Position numbers and translations under genes: made by a program. From positions 21,355 to 85,354 of the forward strand of contig DATJRY010000020.1 of NCBI GenBank assembly GCA_035504415.1: a stretch of 64,000 nucleotides of DNA, given 5' to 3'. Every line of letters starts with the position of its first letter. The first letter of the stretch is position 1. Below, in pieces: positions 8,354-17,264 of this stretch. Under the pieces are notes generated by a model. The model saw only the letters and a list, made by a program, of their open reading frames with translations. It had not been told where the DNA came from and searched no databases. This stretch comes from Candidatus Sulfotelmatobacter sp. (GTDB taxonomy: Bacteria; Vulcanimicrobiota; Vulcanimicrobiia; Vulcanimicrobiales; Vulcanimicrobiaceae).

Positions 8354-9391
8354 ATGGCTGACCCCGAACGCATCGTCACGCTCTCGAAGTCCGTCTCGTC
8401 GCTGGCGGGCCGCAAGATCGCGCAAATCGCCAACATCACCGCCGAGACCAACGTGCTCGCGCTCAACGCCTCGATCGAGGCGGCGCGCGCGGGGGCCGCG
8501 GGCCGTGGCTTCAGCGTCGTCGCCCGCGCGGTCCGCACGCTGTCCGACCGAATCACCGACATTTCGCGCGACCTCAACAGCGAGCTGGCCGGCGCGATCG
8601 CGGAGCTGACCGATTTGGGCGAAGTGATCGTGCGCGAGATGCGCGGCGAACGGCTGGCCGATCTGGCCGGCACCATGATCGATCTGATCGACCGTAACCT
8701 CTACGAGCGCTCGTGCGACGTCCGCTGGTGGGCAACGGACGCGGCCGTCGTCGACGTGCTCGAACACGCGTCCGATGAGAGCGTGCGTCACGCGGCGCAC
8801 CGGCTGGGGGTGATCCTGGCGAGTTACACCGTCTACCTGGATCTGTGGGTCGCCGACGCGAACGGGCGCGTCGTCGCCAACGGGCGGCCGGACCGCTACC
8901 CGAACGTGCGCGGCACCGACGTCTCGCGCGAGCGCTGGTTCCAGGACGCGATGGCAACCGTCGACGGGACGCAGTTCGCGGCACACGACGTCGCGGTGAA
9001 GCCGCAGCTCGGGAACGCGCAGGTCGCCACCTACGCGACCGCCGTGCGCGCGGGCGGCGCCACGCACGGCGCCGCGATCGGGGCGCTCGGGATCTTCTTC
9101 GACTGGCAGCCGCAGGCGGCCGCGATCGTGCGCGGCGTGCGCTTCGAGGACGACGACCGGCGACGTACGCGCTGCCTGCTCGTCGACGCGTCGCATCGCG
9201 TCATCGCCGCGTCGGACGACGTCGGCCTGCTGAGCGAGCGCGTCGCGCTCGAAACCGGCGGCGAGGAGCGCGGCTACTACACGACCAGCGGCGGCGATCA
9301 GATCGGCTTCGCGCGCACGCAGGGGTACGAGACGTATCGCGGCTTGGGCTGGTACGGCGTGGTCGTGCAGCGCACGCCGGGCAGCGCCTAG
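8354..9391 (+). CDS. Soluble methyl-accepting chemotaxis-like protein with C-terminal sensor region
   Basis: 345 aa from ATG 8354. The N-terminal ~22-63 matches the chemoreceptor hairpin tip (IANITAETNVLALN, then IEAARAGAAGRGF and VVARAVRTL), the part that contacts CheA/CheW. It lacks the long coiled-coil arms, HAMP and membrane helices of normal receptors. The rest (~115-340) looks like a Cache-type or PAS-like ligand domain (WVADANGRVVANGRP, RGTDVSRERWFQDAM, TGGEERGYYTTSG). The order is thus output first, sensor second, as in some cytoplasmic receptors. No che genes are nearby. A longer frame upstream would run into paaK and is not used. The 3' end meets the convergent LysR gene with 1 bp between them. 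Confidence 0.75.
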   Translation: MADPERIVTLSKSVSSLAGRKIAQIANITAETNVLALNASIEAARAGAAGRGFSVVARAVRTLSDRITDISRDLNSELAGAIAELTDLGEVIVREMRGERLADLAGTMIDLIDRNLYERSCDVRWWATDAAVVDVLEHASDESVRHAAHRLGVILASYTVYLDLWVADANGRVVANGRPDRYPNVRGTDVSRERWFQDAMATVDGTQFAAHDVAVKPQLGNAQVATYATAVRAGGATHGAAIGALGIFFDWQPQAAAIVRGVRFEDDDRRRTRCLLVDASHRVIAASDDVGLLSERVALETGGEERGYYTTSGGDQIGFARTQGYETYRGLGWYGVVVQRTPGSA

Positions 9392-9392
9392 C

Positions 9393-10238
9393 TCAGCCGC
9401 AGAGGTCGGCGATGACGGGCTTGTAGGCGTGCGCGCTGGCGAGGAAGGCGACCAGGGCCGGGCTCTTCGCGGCGCGGCGTGAGACCAGGCCGAAGCGCTG
9501 GCGCACGGCCGGCACGTCGAACGGGACGGCCTCGAGTGAGCCGGCGTCGAGCTCGGGCTTGACGGCCCAGCGGGGAAGGAACGCGGTGCCGGCGCCGTCG
9601 GCCACCAGGCGCTTGAGCAGCGCGACGTCGTTGCTGGTCACCGCGATCGGGACGGCGGCCTGCGCGAGCGCGCGCTGCAGCTCGGGCGAGCCGTCCCAGA
9701 CGAGAACGCGATCGCCGCGCGCGCCGGGCAGCGCCACCGCGATCAGCTCGGTGTGGCCGAGCTGGTCGACGTCGAGATCGTCGGCGTCGGCCGGCAGCGT
9801 GACGAACGCGGCGTCGGCGGCGTCATCGCGCACGGCGGCGAGCGCGGCGGCGCGCCCGATCCCCGAGCGCATCGCCAGCTCGACGTCGGGATAGCTGCGG
9901 GCGAAGCGTTCGTACAAGCCGACGTACAGGAACGAGGAGGCGACGGTCTCGGCCACGATGCGCAGCCGGCCCGCCAGCGTGCGCGGCGCGTCGAGCAGGT
10001 CGCGCACGCCGTCGACCAGCGAGACGACCTCGCGAGCGCGCGGCAGCAGCGTCGTGCCGGCTTCGGTCAGCTCGACCGCGCCGCGCTCGCGCACGAACAG
10101 CGCCGTGCCGAGCAGCGTCTCGAGCGACCGGATCTGTTGGCTGACTGCCGATTGCGTGAGGAACAGCTCGTCGGCCGCCAGGGTGAAGCTGCGATGCTTG
10201 GCGACCGCGAGGAACGCGCGCAGGGTGCGCAGCTCCAC
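9393..10238 (-). CDS. LysR-family transcriptional regulator
   Basis: 281 aa, GTG start. The N-terminal winged helix-turn-helix is clear (LRAFLAVAKHRSFTLAADEL then TQSAVSQQIRSLE, ~5-45), with the linker helix and a periplasmic-binding-protein-like effector domain (~90-280). It begins 9 bp downstream of the polyprenyl synthase stop, so it sits at the end of the sqs-hpnA-hpnH-polyprenyl synthase operon and may respond to or control it. No divergent target gene is present, which is unusual for LysR proteins. Effector unknown. Confidence 0.92.
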   Translation of the reverse strand: MELRTLRAFLAVAKHRSFTLAADELFLTQSAVSQQIRSLETLLGTALFVRERGAVELTEAGTTLLPRAREVVSLVDGVRDLLDAPRTLAGRLRIVAETVASSFLYVGLYERFARSYPDVELAMRSGIGRAAALAAVRDDAADAAFVTLPADADDLDVDQLGHTELIAVALPGARGDRVLVWDGSPELQRALAQAAVPIAVTSNDVALLKRLVADGAGTAFLPRWAVKPELDAGSLEAVPFDVPAVRQRFGLVSRRAAKSPALVAFLASAHAYKPVIADLCG

Positions 10239-10247
10239 GTGTCGCGA

Positions 10248-11246
10248 TCAGACGCTGCGGCGGGCGGTGGCGTCGAAGATCGCGGCGAGCTTGCCGTCGC
10301 GGTCGAGGTCGTGACGCGCGGCGAGCGCGTTCGCCTCGTCGATCGCTTTCGCGCACGCCTCGTCGGCCGCGCGCTGCGCGCCCAGTCGTTCGAGCGCGGC
10401 GATGACGCGTTCGGCGGTCGCGTCGTCGAGCGGCGCGTTCGACGCGTACGCATCGGCGACGGTCGCGCGGTCGGGCGACGCCGAACCGTCGAGCGCCCAG
10501 GCGACCGGGAACGACCATTTGCGGCGGCGGATGTCGGCCCCGCTGGGCTTCCCGGTCTCCGCCGTCGCGCCCCAGGTGCCCAGGATGTCGTCGCGGATCT
10601 GGAACGCCAGGCCGTAGGCGCGGCCGACGTTACCGTAGGCCGCCGCCCGTTCCGCGTCGCAGCGGGCCGCCAAGGCGCCCAGCTCGCACGACGCGCCGAA
10701 CAGCGCCGCGGTCTTGCCTTCGATCATGCGCTGGTACTCGTCGAACGAGACCGTCGCGGCGCGCTCGAAGCTGATGTCGTACGCCTGTCCCTGGCACATG
10801 CGAAAGTGCGCGCGGTACAAGCAGCGCGCCATCGCGACGACGCTCTCCGCCGGCAGTCGCGCCGAACCGTCGATCAGCGTCAGGTAGCTGAGCGCGCAGA
10901 GCGCGTTGCCGGCTTCGAGCGCGGCCGGAATCCCGTACCGCGACCACAGTGTCGGCCGTCCGTGCCGCAGCTCGTCGCGGTCCTCGATGTCGTCGTGGAC
11001 CAGCGAGAAGTTGTGCAGCAGCTCCAGCGCCGCGGCCGCGCCGAACGCGTCCTCCGCCGGCGCGCCCTCCGTCTGCGCGACGGCGACCAGGATGCGCGGG
11101 CGCAACCGCTTGCCGCGCTTGGCGCTCGGGTCATCGAGGGCGAAGTGCTCGCGGATCAGGGCCCGGTTCGGCGAGCTGGCGTCCAGACGGTCCAGTGCGC
11201 CTTCGAGGTAGCCCTCGAAGGCGTCGAAAGGAGCTTCGGCCAGCAC
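10248..11246 (-). CDS. Polyprenyl diphosphate synthase (farnesyl/geranylgeranyl type)
   Basis: 332 aa, GTG start sharing its G with the hpnH TAG. It condenses isopentenyl diphosphate onto an allylic diphosphate. Both Asp-rich Mg sites are present: LVHDDIEDRDELRHG (DDxxD) and FQIRDDILG, plus GKRLRP near the N-terminus. In this operon it most plausibly supplies farnesyl diphosphate to the neighbouring squalene synthase. Chain length cannot be fixed by eye. Translationally coupled to hpnH. Confidence 0.93.
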   Translation of the reverse strand: MLAEAPFDAFEGYLEGALDRLDASSPNRALIREHFALDDPSAKRGKRLRPRILVAVAQTEGAPAEDAFGAAAALELLHNFSLVHDDIEDRDELRHGRPTLWSRYGIPAALEAGNALCALSYLTLIDGSARLPAESVVAMARCLYRAHFRMCQGQAYDISFERAATVSFDEYQRMIEGKTAALFGASCELGALAARCDAERAAAYGNVGRAYGLAFQIRDDILGTWGATAETGKPSGADIRRRKWSFPVAWALDGSASPDRATVADAYASNAPLDDATAERVIAALERLGAQRAADEACAKAIDEANALAARHDLDRDGKLAAIFDATARRSV

Positions 11247-12265
11247 TACCGCGCGACGAAGCTCTTGACCGACGCGATGATGCTCGCCGGACGCATGTGA
11301 TCGGCGGCGGCGGTCGCCTCGAAGCCGGAATGGACCATGCAGTCCTCGCACTTCGGGTTGCCGCTGCCGTGGCCGTACTTGTCCCACTCGGTCTCCTCGA
11401 GCAGCTCCTTGTACGACTTGGCGTAGCCCTCGCCGAGCAGATAGCACGGCTTCTGCCAGCCGAAGAGACTGTACGAGGGCATGCCCCACGGCGTGCAGTC
11501 GTAGTCTTTCTCGCCGGTCAGGAAGTCGAGGAAGAACGGGCTGGCGTTGAATTGCCATTTCTTCTCGCCGCGCTTCATCGGCGCGAAGATCTCGCGGAAC
11601 AGCGAGCGCGTCTGCTCTTTGGCCAGGAAGTGATCCTGGTCGGGCGCCTTCTCGTAGCGATAGCCGGGCGAGATCATCATGCCGTCGACCTTGAGGTCGT
11701 CGGTGAGGAAGTCGAAGAAATCCTGGAACGTCTTCGGATCGGCGCCGTCGAAGATCGTCGTGTTGGTCGTGACGCGGAAGCCGCGCGCTTTCGCCGCGCG
11801 GATCGCCTTGACGGCGACCTCGTAGATCCCTTCGCGCGCGACGGCGTGGTCGTGCACGTCCTTGGGACCGTCGAGATGGACGCTGAACGAGAAGTAGGGC
11901 GAGGGCGTGAACTTGTCCAGGCTCTGCTCGAGGCGAATCGCGTTGGTGCAGAGATAGACGAACTTCTTGCGCTCGATCAGCCCCTTGACGATGACGTCGA
12001 TCTGCGGGTGCAGCAGCGGCTCGCCGCCGGGGATCGAGACGACCGGCGCGCCGCACTCGTCGACCGCCGCGAAGCAGTCTTCGGGGGAGAGGTGCCGGCG
12101 CAGGACCTCGACCGGGTGCTGAATCTTGCCGCAGCCGCTGCACGCCAGGTTGCACCGGAAGAGCGGTTCGAGCATCAGGACCAGCGGGTAGCGTTTGCGC
12201 CCCGCGAGCCGCTGGCGCAGCACGTACGTGCCGACCGACACCGCTTGCTTGACCGAGATCGCCAT
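11246..12265 (-). CDS. hpnH: Hopanoid radical SAM protein, adenosylhopane synthase
   Basis: 339 aa. HpnH adds the 5'-deoxyadenosyl group of SAM to diploptene, making adenosylhopane, the entry to C35 extended hopanoids. The radical-SAM cluster ligands are C38, C42 and C45 in [12 protein letters not shown], followed by [11 protein letters not shown] (SAM-binding GGE). A C-terminal Cys pair lies in [12 protein letters not shown]. The start ATG overlaps the hpnA stop (TGATG), so it is coupled to hpnA; it is followed by the polyprenyl synthase with a 1-base overlap. Length and motifs are normal. Confidence 0.97.
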   Translation of the reverse strand: MAISVKQAVSVGTYVLRQRLAGRKRYPLVLMLEPLFRCNLACSGCGKIQHPVEVLRRHLSPEDCFAAVDECGAPVVSIPGGEPLLHPQIDVIVKGLIERKKFVYLCTNAIRLEQSLDKFTPSPYFSFSVHLDGPKDVHDHAVAREGIYEVAVKAIRAAKARGFRVTTNTTIFDGADPKTFQDFFDFLTDDLKVDGMMISPGYRYEKAPDQDHFLAKEQTRSLFREIFAPMKRGEKKWQFNASPFFLDFLTGEKDYDCTPWGMPSYSLFGWQKPCYLLGEGYAKSYKELLEETEWDKYGHGSGNPKCEDCMVHSGFEATAAADHMRPASIIASVKSFVAR

Positions 12266-13269
12266 CAATTCTCCACAGGGCGGCTGCCGGGATCGGCGTA
12301 GCCGTAGGTACGGAACCACGTGACCGCAGCCGCGAGCGCTTCGGTTACGCTGCCGGGCCGAAACCCGAGCTCACGCTCTGCTTTCGCGGCGACGTACCAC
12401 ATCCGCTGCTTGGCCATCCGTACGCTCTCGACCGAAACGTCCGGCCGCACGCCCAGCGGCGCCAGCAGGGTCTCGCCGACCGCCGCGTAGGCCAGCGGAA
12501 TCCAGCGCGGCAGCCGCACCCGCGGGGCCGGCCGGCCCGCCAGCGGCGCCAGGCGCTCGAGCAGCGCGCGTAAGGTCAGGTTCTCGCCGCCCAGGATGTA
12601 GCGCTCGCCGGTCCGGCCCTGCCGATAGGCGGCGATGTGGCCGGCGGCGACGGCGCGCACGTCGACGACGTTCAGTCCGGTGTCGACGTAGGCCGGCATC
12701 TGGCCGCGCAGGAAGCGCACGACGATCTCGCCGGTCGGGGTCGGCTTGGCGTCCCAGGGACCGATCGGCGTCGTCGGGTTGACCAAGACGACGTCCTGGC
12801 CGCCGGCAACCGCCCGATCGACCTCCTCTTCGGCCAGCCGCTTGGACTTCTTGTAGGCGCCGATCAGCGCGGCGGTCGGGCTGCGGTAGGTCTCGTCGGC
12901 CGGCCGCCCGTCCGCTCGCACGCCCAGTGCCGCGACCGAGCTGGTGTGGACGACCCGCGGGACGCCGGCGGCGCGGGCCGCGGCCAGGACGTTGCGCGTC
13001 CCCTCGACGTTGGCCCGCAGCAGCGCCGCGCGGTCGCGGCGCCACAGGCTGTACAGCGCGGCGACGTGGAAGACCGCGTCGCTGCCGCGCATCGCCGCGA
13101 CGAGGTCGGGCGCGAACAGGTCGCCGGGAACGCGCGCGACCTCCAAGCCGTCGAGCGAGGGTGCGGCCCCGCGCACGAGCGCCCGGACCTGCCAGCCGTC
13201 GTCGAGCAGCGCGCGCACCAGGTTCGCCCCGACGAAGCCGGAGCCGCCGGTGACGAAGGCCGTCGGCAC
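12265..13269 (-). CDS. hpnA: Hopanoid-associated sugar epimerase
   Basis: 334 aa, GTG start. Extended short-chain dehydrogenase: [19 protein letters not shown] forms the NAD(P) site (~4-22), HTSSVAALG carries the Ser, and a YKKSK-type motif ([11 protein letters not shown]) the catalytic Tyr/Lys. HpnA family members lie in hopanoid loci and are thought to act on the sugar-like head group or its precursor, though the reaction is not established. Only 4 bp separate it from the upstream squalene synthase. Confidence 0.94.
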   Translation of the reverse strand: MPTAFVTGGSGFVGANLVRALLDDGWQVRALVRGAAPSLDGLEVARVPGDLFAPDLVAAMRGSDAVFHVAALYSLWRRDRAALLRANVEGTRNVLAAARAAGVPRVVHTSSVAALGVRADGRPADETYRSPTAALIGAYKKSKRLAEEEVDRAVAGGQDVVLVNPTTPIGPWDAKPTPTGEIVVRFLRGQMPAYVDTGLNVVDVRAVAAGHIAAYRQGRTGERYILGGENLTLRALLERLAPLAGRPAPRVRLPRWIPLAYAAVGETLLAPLGVRPDVSVESVRMAKQRMWYVAAKAERELGFRPGSVTEALAAAVTWFRTYGYADPGSRPVEN

Positions 13270-13273
13270 GCGC

Positions 13274-14314
13274 TCAGGCGCCGAAGGTGAAGGGACGTTT
13301 GCGAACGCGGTCGGCGAGCCAGCGCAGCGTCGGGTTCGTCAACGTCGAGGTCGTCGCGGCCAGCACGACCGCGCGCACTTCGGCGCGCCCGATCTTCACC
13401 GCGCCGCCGGGGACCAGCATCTCATCGGTCCGCTCGAGCTCCCGCATCGTCGCGATCGCGAACAGGATCGGCAGCACGCAGAACAGGCGAATCCGCATCG
13501 CGGCCGCCGGGATCGCCTCGATGTAGCGCAGCGCGCGTTCGATGTCGTCTTGCGCCAGGGTCATCAGCGGCGCCAGCGCGGTTCGGTTGGCCGCGCGCAG
13601 CGCGGGTTCCAGCAGCCGGTCGTGGGCGCTGCCGGCGGCGGCCAGCGCGTCAGCCGGGACGTAGATCGCGTTCTCGTGCTCGGCGTCCCACGCGATGTCT
13701 TTGAGGATGTTGACCGTCTGGAGCGCCTCGCCGAACGCTTCGCAATCGTCGAGCAGCCGCGCGTAGGTCCGTTCGCCGATCAGGATCGAGTGCTCGTGCC
13801 ACAGCTCGGTGAGCAGATGCCCGACCGTGCCCGCCACGTAGTAGCAGTACTCCTGGAACTCGGCCGTCGTGCGGATGCGGATGCCGTTCGGCTGCGCGAT
13901 CACGAACGAGCGCATCCCGCGCACCATCTCGCCGACCCAGCGGTGCAGGATCGCGCGGGTCGGCGGGTCGAGCGCGCGGTAGAGCATGAAGACGCGTCCG
14001 GTGGCGGCGACCAGGTCGAGGTACTCGGCGTTCGAGGTCAGCTCGGGGACGACGTTGCCGAACGAATCGGCGGCCTCGACCTCGTCGAAGCACGTCAGGA
14101 AGGTGGCGAGCAGCTCCGCCTTGCGGGTCGCGCTCAGGGCCAGGTCGTCCTCGATCGTATCGGCGATCCGGCACAGCAAATAGCCCAAACGCACCGGTGC
14201 CTCGAGCCGGGCCGGCAGCAGCTTGATGCCCAGCGCGAAGGTCCGCGAGACCCGCGGCAGCAGCAGGCGCGATTCCCGAACAGCCTCGTCGACCGACGTC
14301 TCCTGCGCCACCAT
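13274..14314 (-). CDS. Squalene synthase-type trans-isoprenyl transferase
   Basis: 346 aa. Head-to-head prenyl transferase fold: VSRTFALGIKLLP (~22-34), first Asp-rich motif DTIEDD (52-57), YCYYVAGTVGHLLTELW, and second motif NILKDIAWD. The wording around both Asp motifs looks closer to single-enzyme squalene synthase (FPP to squalene with NADPH) than to the HpnC/HpnD pair, and no HpnE-like desaturase or second synthase is present here. It heads the operon to hpnA-hpnH. Start at ATG 14314 with GGAGG 13 bases upstream; an in-frame ATG at 14341 is an alternative. A phytoene synthase or HpnD identity is the main competing call. Confidence 0.88.
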   Translation of the reverse strand: MVAQETSVDEAVRESRLLLPRVSRTFALGIKLLPARLEAPVRLGYLLCRIADTIEDDLALSATRKAELLATFLTCFDEVEAADSFGNVVPELTSNAEYLDLVAATGRVFMLYRALDPPTRAILHRWVGEMVRGMRSFVIAQPNGIRIRTTAEFQEYCYYVAGTVGHLLTELWHEHSILIGERTYARLLDDCEAFGEALQTVNILKDIAWDAEHENAIYVPADALAAAGSAHDRLLEPALRAANRTALAPLMTLAQDDIERALRYIEAIPAAAMRIRLFCVLPILFAIATMRELERTDEMLVPGGAVKIGRAEVRAVVLAATTSTLTNPTLRWLADRVRKRPFTFGA

Positions 14315-14339
14315 GGGCGTGCCAACACCTCCCCAGCTC

Positions 14340-14363
14340 ATGCCGTATGGGTCCACACGGCAT
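14340..14363. promoter_or_regulatory. Inverted repeat upstream of the squalene synthase gene
   Basis: Perfect 7-base arms ATGCCGT and ACGGCAT with a 10-base spacer, lying 26 bp upstream of the preferred start of the squalene synthase and within the divergent intergenic region shared with the ferritin-like gene. Plausible operator site; the regulator is unknown. Confidence 0.35.
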
Positions 14364-14371
14364 CGTATGTC

Positions 14372-14399
14372 CGATGGATACCCGCTCCGGGTTCCATCG
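14372..14399. promoter_or_regulatory. Near-perfect hairpin in the hopanoid divergent intergenic region
   Basis: Arms CGATGGA-T-ACCCG and CGGGT-TCCATCG pair over 12 bp with one bulged T and a three-base loop CTC. It lies between the divergent squalene synthase and ferritin-like genes. There is no T-run, so it is more likely a leader structure or a protein-binding palindrome than a terminator. Confidence 0.4.
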
Positions 14400-14460
14400 C
14401 CGGGAGCCGCGTCCTTCGAAAAGGCAGGAACCACCTCGTCCCCGTGGCGGAAAATATGGC

Positions 14461-15336
14461 ATGCGACCCGGAACGCTTGCCCACCGCGATCTCTTCTGCC
14501 GCACGTTCGTCGAGACGCACGTCGCCTTCGAACCCGCCGAATTGCCCTGGCCGGTCCTCGATCCCACGCTGCTCGCGCGCGTCCGATCGTTCCCGTTCTG
14601 GAACATCGCGCGTTCGATCGAACAGCGCGCCGGCCGAATGGTCAGCGCTTTCGCGCAAACGCTCGACGACCCCGTCATCGCCGACGCAGTCGCCTTGCAG
14701 GGCGTCGAGGAGACACGGCACGGCCGGTTGATGGACCACGTCTGCGAGCGCTACGGCATCGACGCGCCGGTATTGGCGATCCCCGACGCCCCGGCGACGC
14801 GGGACGACTTCTGTGAGTTCGGTTTCGGCGAATGTCGGGATTCGTTCATTGGCTTCGGCGCGCTCGCGATCGCGCGCGAGCGCCAGCTCTTCCCCACCCC
14901 GTTGCTGGCGATCTTCGATCAAGTGCTGTGGGAAGAGGCGCGCCACATCATGTTCTTCGTGAACTGGTGGGGCTACGAAGAAGCGCGCGCCGGCCGCGGC
15001 GGTTGGATTCCCCGGACGCTCGCCGCGCTGGGTCACCACGCCGCCGCGCTCGCCGGGACCGTCAAGAGCGCGTCCGAACAGCCGACCGGCGAGCTCGACC
15101 TGAGCGCCGCCGGCGACATGCTCGACGGCGTGACGCCGGTGACGTTCCTCGAAGCGGCGTTGGCCGAGAACCGCCGCCACATGAGCAAGTTCGATCCGCA
15201 CCTGCTGCGCCCGCGGCTGGTGCCCGTGCTGGCCACGGCCGCGCTGACGGCGATCCGGTTGTTGCCGCCGCGCAGCGACGCAGCCGTGAGCGTCGATCAC
15301 CCCGCGCTCGCGCTGCGCGCGCGCAACGCGGCGTAG
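14461..15336 (+). CDS. Ferritin-like di-iron protein in the hopanoid locus
   Basis: 291 aa from ATG 14461. I do not recognise a named family, but the metal-ligand pattern of ferritin-like di-iron proteins is visible: E54, E84-x-x-H87 (GVEETRH), E140 (IARERQ) and E159-x-x-H162 (LWEEARH). Such four-helix proteins are often oxygenases, desaturases or hydroxylases. It is divergent from the squalene synthase and convergent with the cyclase gene, whose 3' end it overlaps by 40 bp, so an oxygen-dependent step on a hopanoid or isoprenoid is a reasonable but unproven guess. No signal peptide is seen. Longer upstream starts are possible (ATG 14347) but that extension is basic and unconserved-looking. 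Confidence 0.7.
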   Translation: MRPGTLAHRDLFCRTFVETHVAFEPAELPWPVLDPTLLARVRSFPFWNIARSIEQRAGRMVSAFAQTLDDPVIADAVALQGVEETRHGRLMDHVCERYGIDAPVLAIPDAPATRDDFCEFGFGECRDSFIGFGALAIARERQLFPTPLLAIFDQVLWEEARHIMFFVNWWGYEEARAGRGGWIPRTLAALGHHAAALAGTVKSASEQPTGELDLSAAGDMLDGVTPVTFLEAALAENRRHMSKFDPHLLRPRLVPVLATAALTAIRLLPPRSDAAVSVDHPALALRARNAA

Positions 15337-17264
15337 CGGCCCAGCGCCGTGAGCGGGAAGTGCAGCCGGTAGTAGTGGTAGTTGAGGTAGAAGTGAACCG
15401 GGAAACCGGTGCCGGTGAACTCGGGCTCGTCCCAATTTCCGTCGGCGCGCTGCGTCGCTAGCAGATACGCGACGCCGCGCTCGACGGCCGGCATGAACGC
15501 GTCGGCGATGGTGGGCAAGCGTTCGACGCAGGCCAGCAGCGCGATCAGTGCCCAGCCGGTCTGGCTGGCCGTGCTCGGCCCGATCCCGCGCAGCGCGGGC
15601 TGCTTATAGGAATCGGTCGTCTCGCCCCATCCGCCGTCGGCGTTCTGCACGCTCTTGAGCCAGACCGCACCGCGCACGACCGCCGCGTCGACGCGGGGAT
15701 CGCCGACGTTGGTGCGCTCGAGCGCGGCCAACGCGTTGCTGGTGCCGTAGACGTAGTTGACGCCCCAGCGGCCGAACCACGCGCCGTCGCGTTCCTGCTC
15801 GGCCAACAGATACGCGAGCGCGCGCGGCGCGCGATCGTCGCGCAACCGCAGGTCGCCGCGCCAGAGCATCTCGAGCACGCGCGCCGTCACGTCGGCCGTC
15901 GGCGGATCGATCGATGCTTTGAGGTCGCTGTAGGCGACGCGGTTGAGCCACGCCTTGTCGTTGTCGACGTCGAACGCGCCCCAGCCGCCGCCGCGGCACT
16001 GCATCCCGGCGATCCATGCGGTCGCCTTCTCCATCGCGCCGCGCACGCGCGCCGCGTCGGGGTGTTCGGCGGCGGCCAGCGCCATCACGACGACGGCGGT
16101 GTCGTCGACGTCGGGATACCAGGCGTTCTCGAACTCGAACGCCCAGCCGCCCGGCTTCCCGTCGCGGTTCTTGACCGCCCAATCGCCGTAGCGCGCGACG
16201 ATCTGCTTCTCGAGCAGCCATTCGACGGCGCGCACCAAGCGCGGATCGTCGCGCCGCACGCCGGCGTCGACGAGCGCGCGCACCGCCAGGCCCGTGTCCC
16301 ATACCGGCGAGATGCACGGCTGCACGCGGTACGCGCCGTTCTCGGTGACGGTGAAGCCGTCGATCGCGGCCCAGCCGCGCTGCACGACGGGGTCGTGCAG
16401 GTCGTACCCGATGGCGCGCAGTCCGAGCATCGCGTTGAGCATGGCGGGAATGATCCCGCCCCAGTCGCCGGTGTGCTCTTGGCGTTCGACCGTCCAGCGC
16501 TCGGCGCGGCGCAGCCCTTCCGCGCGAAACGGAATCGCGTCGAGCCGCTCGCACTGCTTGAAGAGCGCGTCGATCCGGTTGAAGAAGCGCTCCCAGTCGT
16601 CCTTCGGCGGCGGCAGCGCGAAGCGCGCGTTCTCGTAGCCTTCGGCGTAGAGCTCGTCCACGCGCAGCACCGGGCCGTAGACGGGTTTGCGGTCGAACAG
16701 CAGGATCAGCGGCACCGTGCTGCCGCGCGCCCAGCTCGAGAGATCGTAGATCGAGAACGGGCCGCGCTCGGGCAGCATCATCAGCCACGGGGGCAGCGCC
16801 GGCAGGCCGGCCCAGTCGTACGCGCCGATGAGGGCGAGGTGCATCTTGGTGAAGATGCGTGTCTGGGTGACGCCGCCGCGCGCGAGGATGTACGCCCGCG
16901 CGCGCACGAGCGCCGGATCGTCGACCGGCACGTCCAGCATGCGCAGCGCGAGATACGCCTCGACGGTGACGCTCAGCTCGCCGCCGTCACCGTAGGCCAG
17001 CTCCCAGCCGCCGTGCTCGCGCTGCTCGCCGCGGAAATACGCTTCGGCGCGCGCGCGCGGCACCCGATCGAAGGTGCCCCAGACGTGGTGCAGCAGCAGC
17101 ACTTCCGCCGTGATGGTGACGTTGGACTGCAGCTCGGCCCACCAGTAGCCGTCGGCGTGTTGCAAACGGAACAACGCGCCAACCGCGCGTGCGATCGCGT
17201 CGTCGAGTGGAGGGGCGGGTTCGTCCTCGCGCGGCTGCGAAAGGGCGGTGTGAATGCTGCTCAA
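15297..17264 (-). CDS. shc: Squalene-hopene cyclase
   Basis: 655 aa from a TTG at 17264. It cyclises squalene to hopene/diploptene at the membrane surface. The protonating DVDDTA motif is at 385-390, close to its place in characterised cyclases, and several QW repeats are visible (QNADGGWGE, QRADGNWDE, QCRGGGWGAFD). The terminal NYHYYRLHFPLTALGRY is typical. No ATG or GTG lies near the expected N-terminus (DDAIARAVGALFRLQ); the TTG overlaps the start of divergent hpnB by 11 bp, leaving no room for a normal leader. The 3' end overlaps the ferritin-like gene. Confidence 0.96.
   Translation of the reverse strand: MSSIHTALSQPREDEPAPPLDDAIARAVGALFRLQHADGYWWAELQSNVTITAEVLLLHHVWGTFDRVPRARAEAYFRGEQREHGGWELAYGDGGELSVTVEAYLALRMLDVPVDDPALVRARAYILARGGVTQTRIFTKMHLALIGAYDWAGLPALPPWLMMLPERGPFSIYDLSSWARGSTVPLILLFDRKPVYGPVLRVDELYAEGYENARFALPPPKDDWERFFNRIDALFKQCERLDAIPFRAEGLRRAERWTVERQEHTGDWGGIIPAMLNAMLGLRAIGYDLHDPVVQRGWAAIDGFTVTENGAYRVQPCISPVWDTGLAVRALVDAGVRRDDPRLVRAVEWLLEKQIVARYGDWAVKNRDGKPGGWAFEFENAWYPDVDDTAVVVMALAAAEHPDAARVRGAMEKATAWIAGMQCRGGGWGAFDVDNDKAWLNRVAYSDLKASIDPPTADVTARVLEMLWRGDLRLRDDRAPRALAYLLAEQERDGAWFGRWGVNYVYGTSNALAALERTNVGDPRVDAAVVRGAVWLKSVQNADGGWGETTDSYKQPALRGIGPSTASQTGWALIALLACVERLPTIADAFMPAVERGVAYLLATQRADGNWDEPEFTGTGFPVHFYLNYHYYRLHFPLTALGRYAALRARSASAG

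Noticed and set aside
13274..14314. Naming the squalene synthase-type gene hpnD or hpnC
   Set aside because: The motif context looks more like single-enzyme squalene synthase and no partner synthase or hpnE is seen, so no symbol is given.
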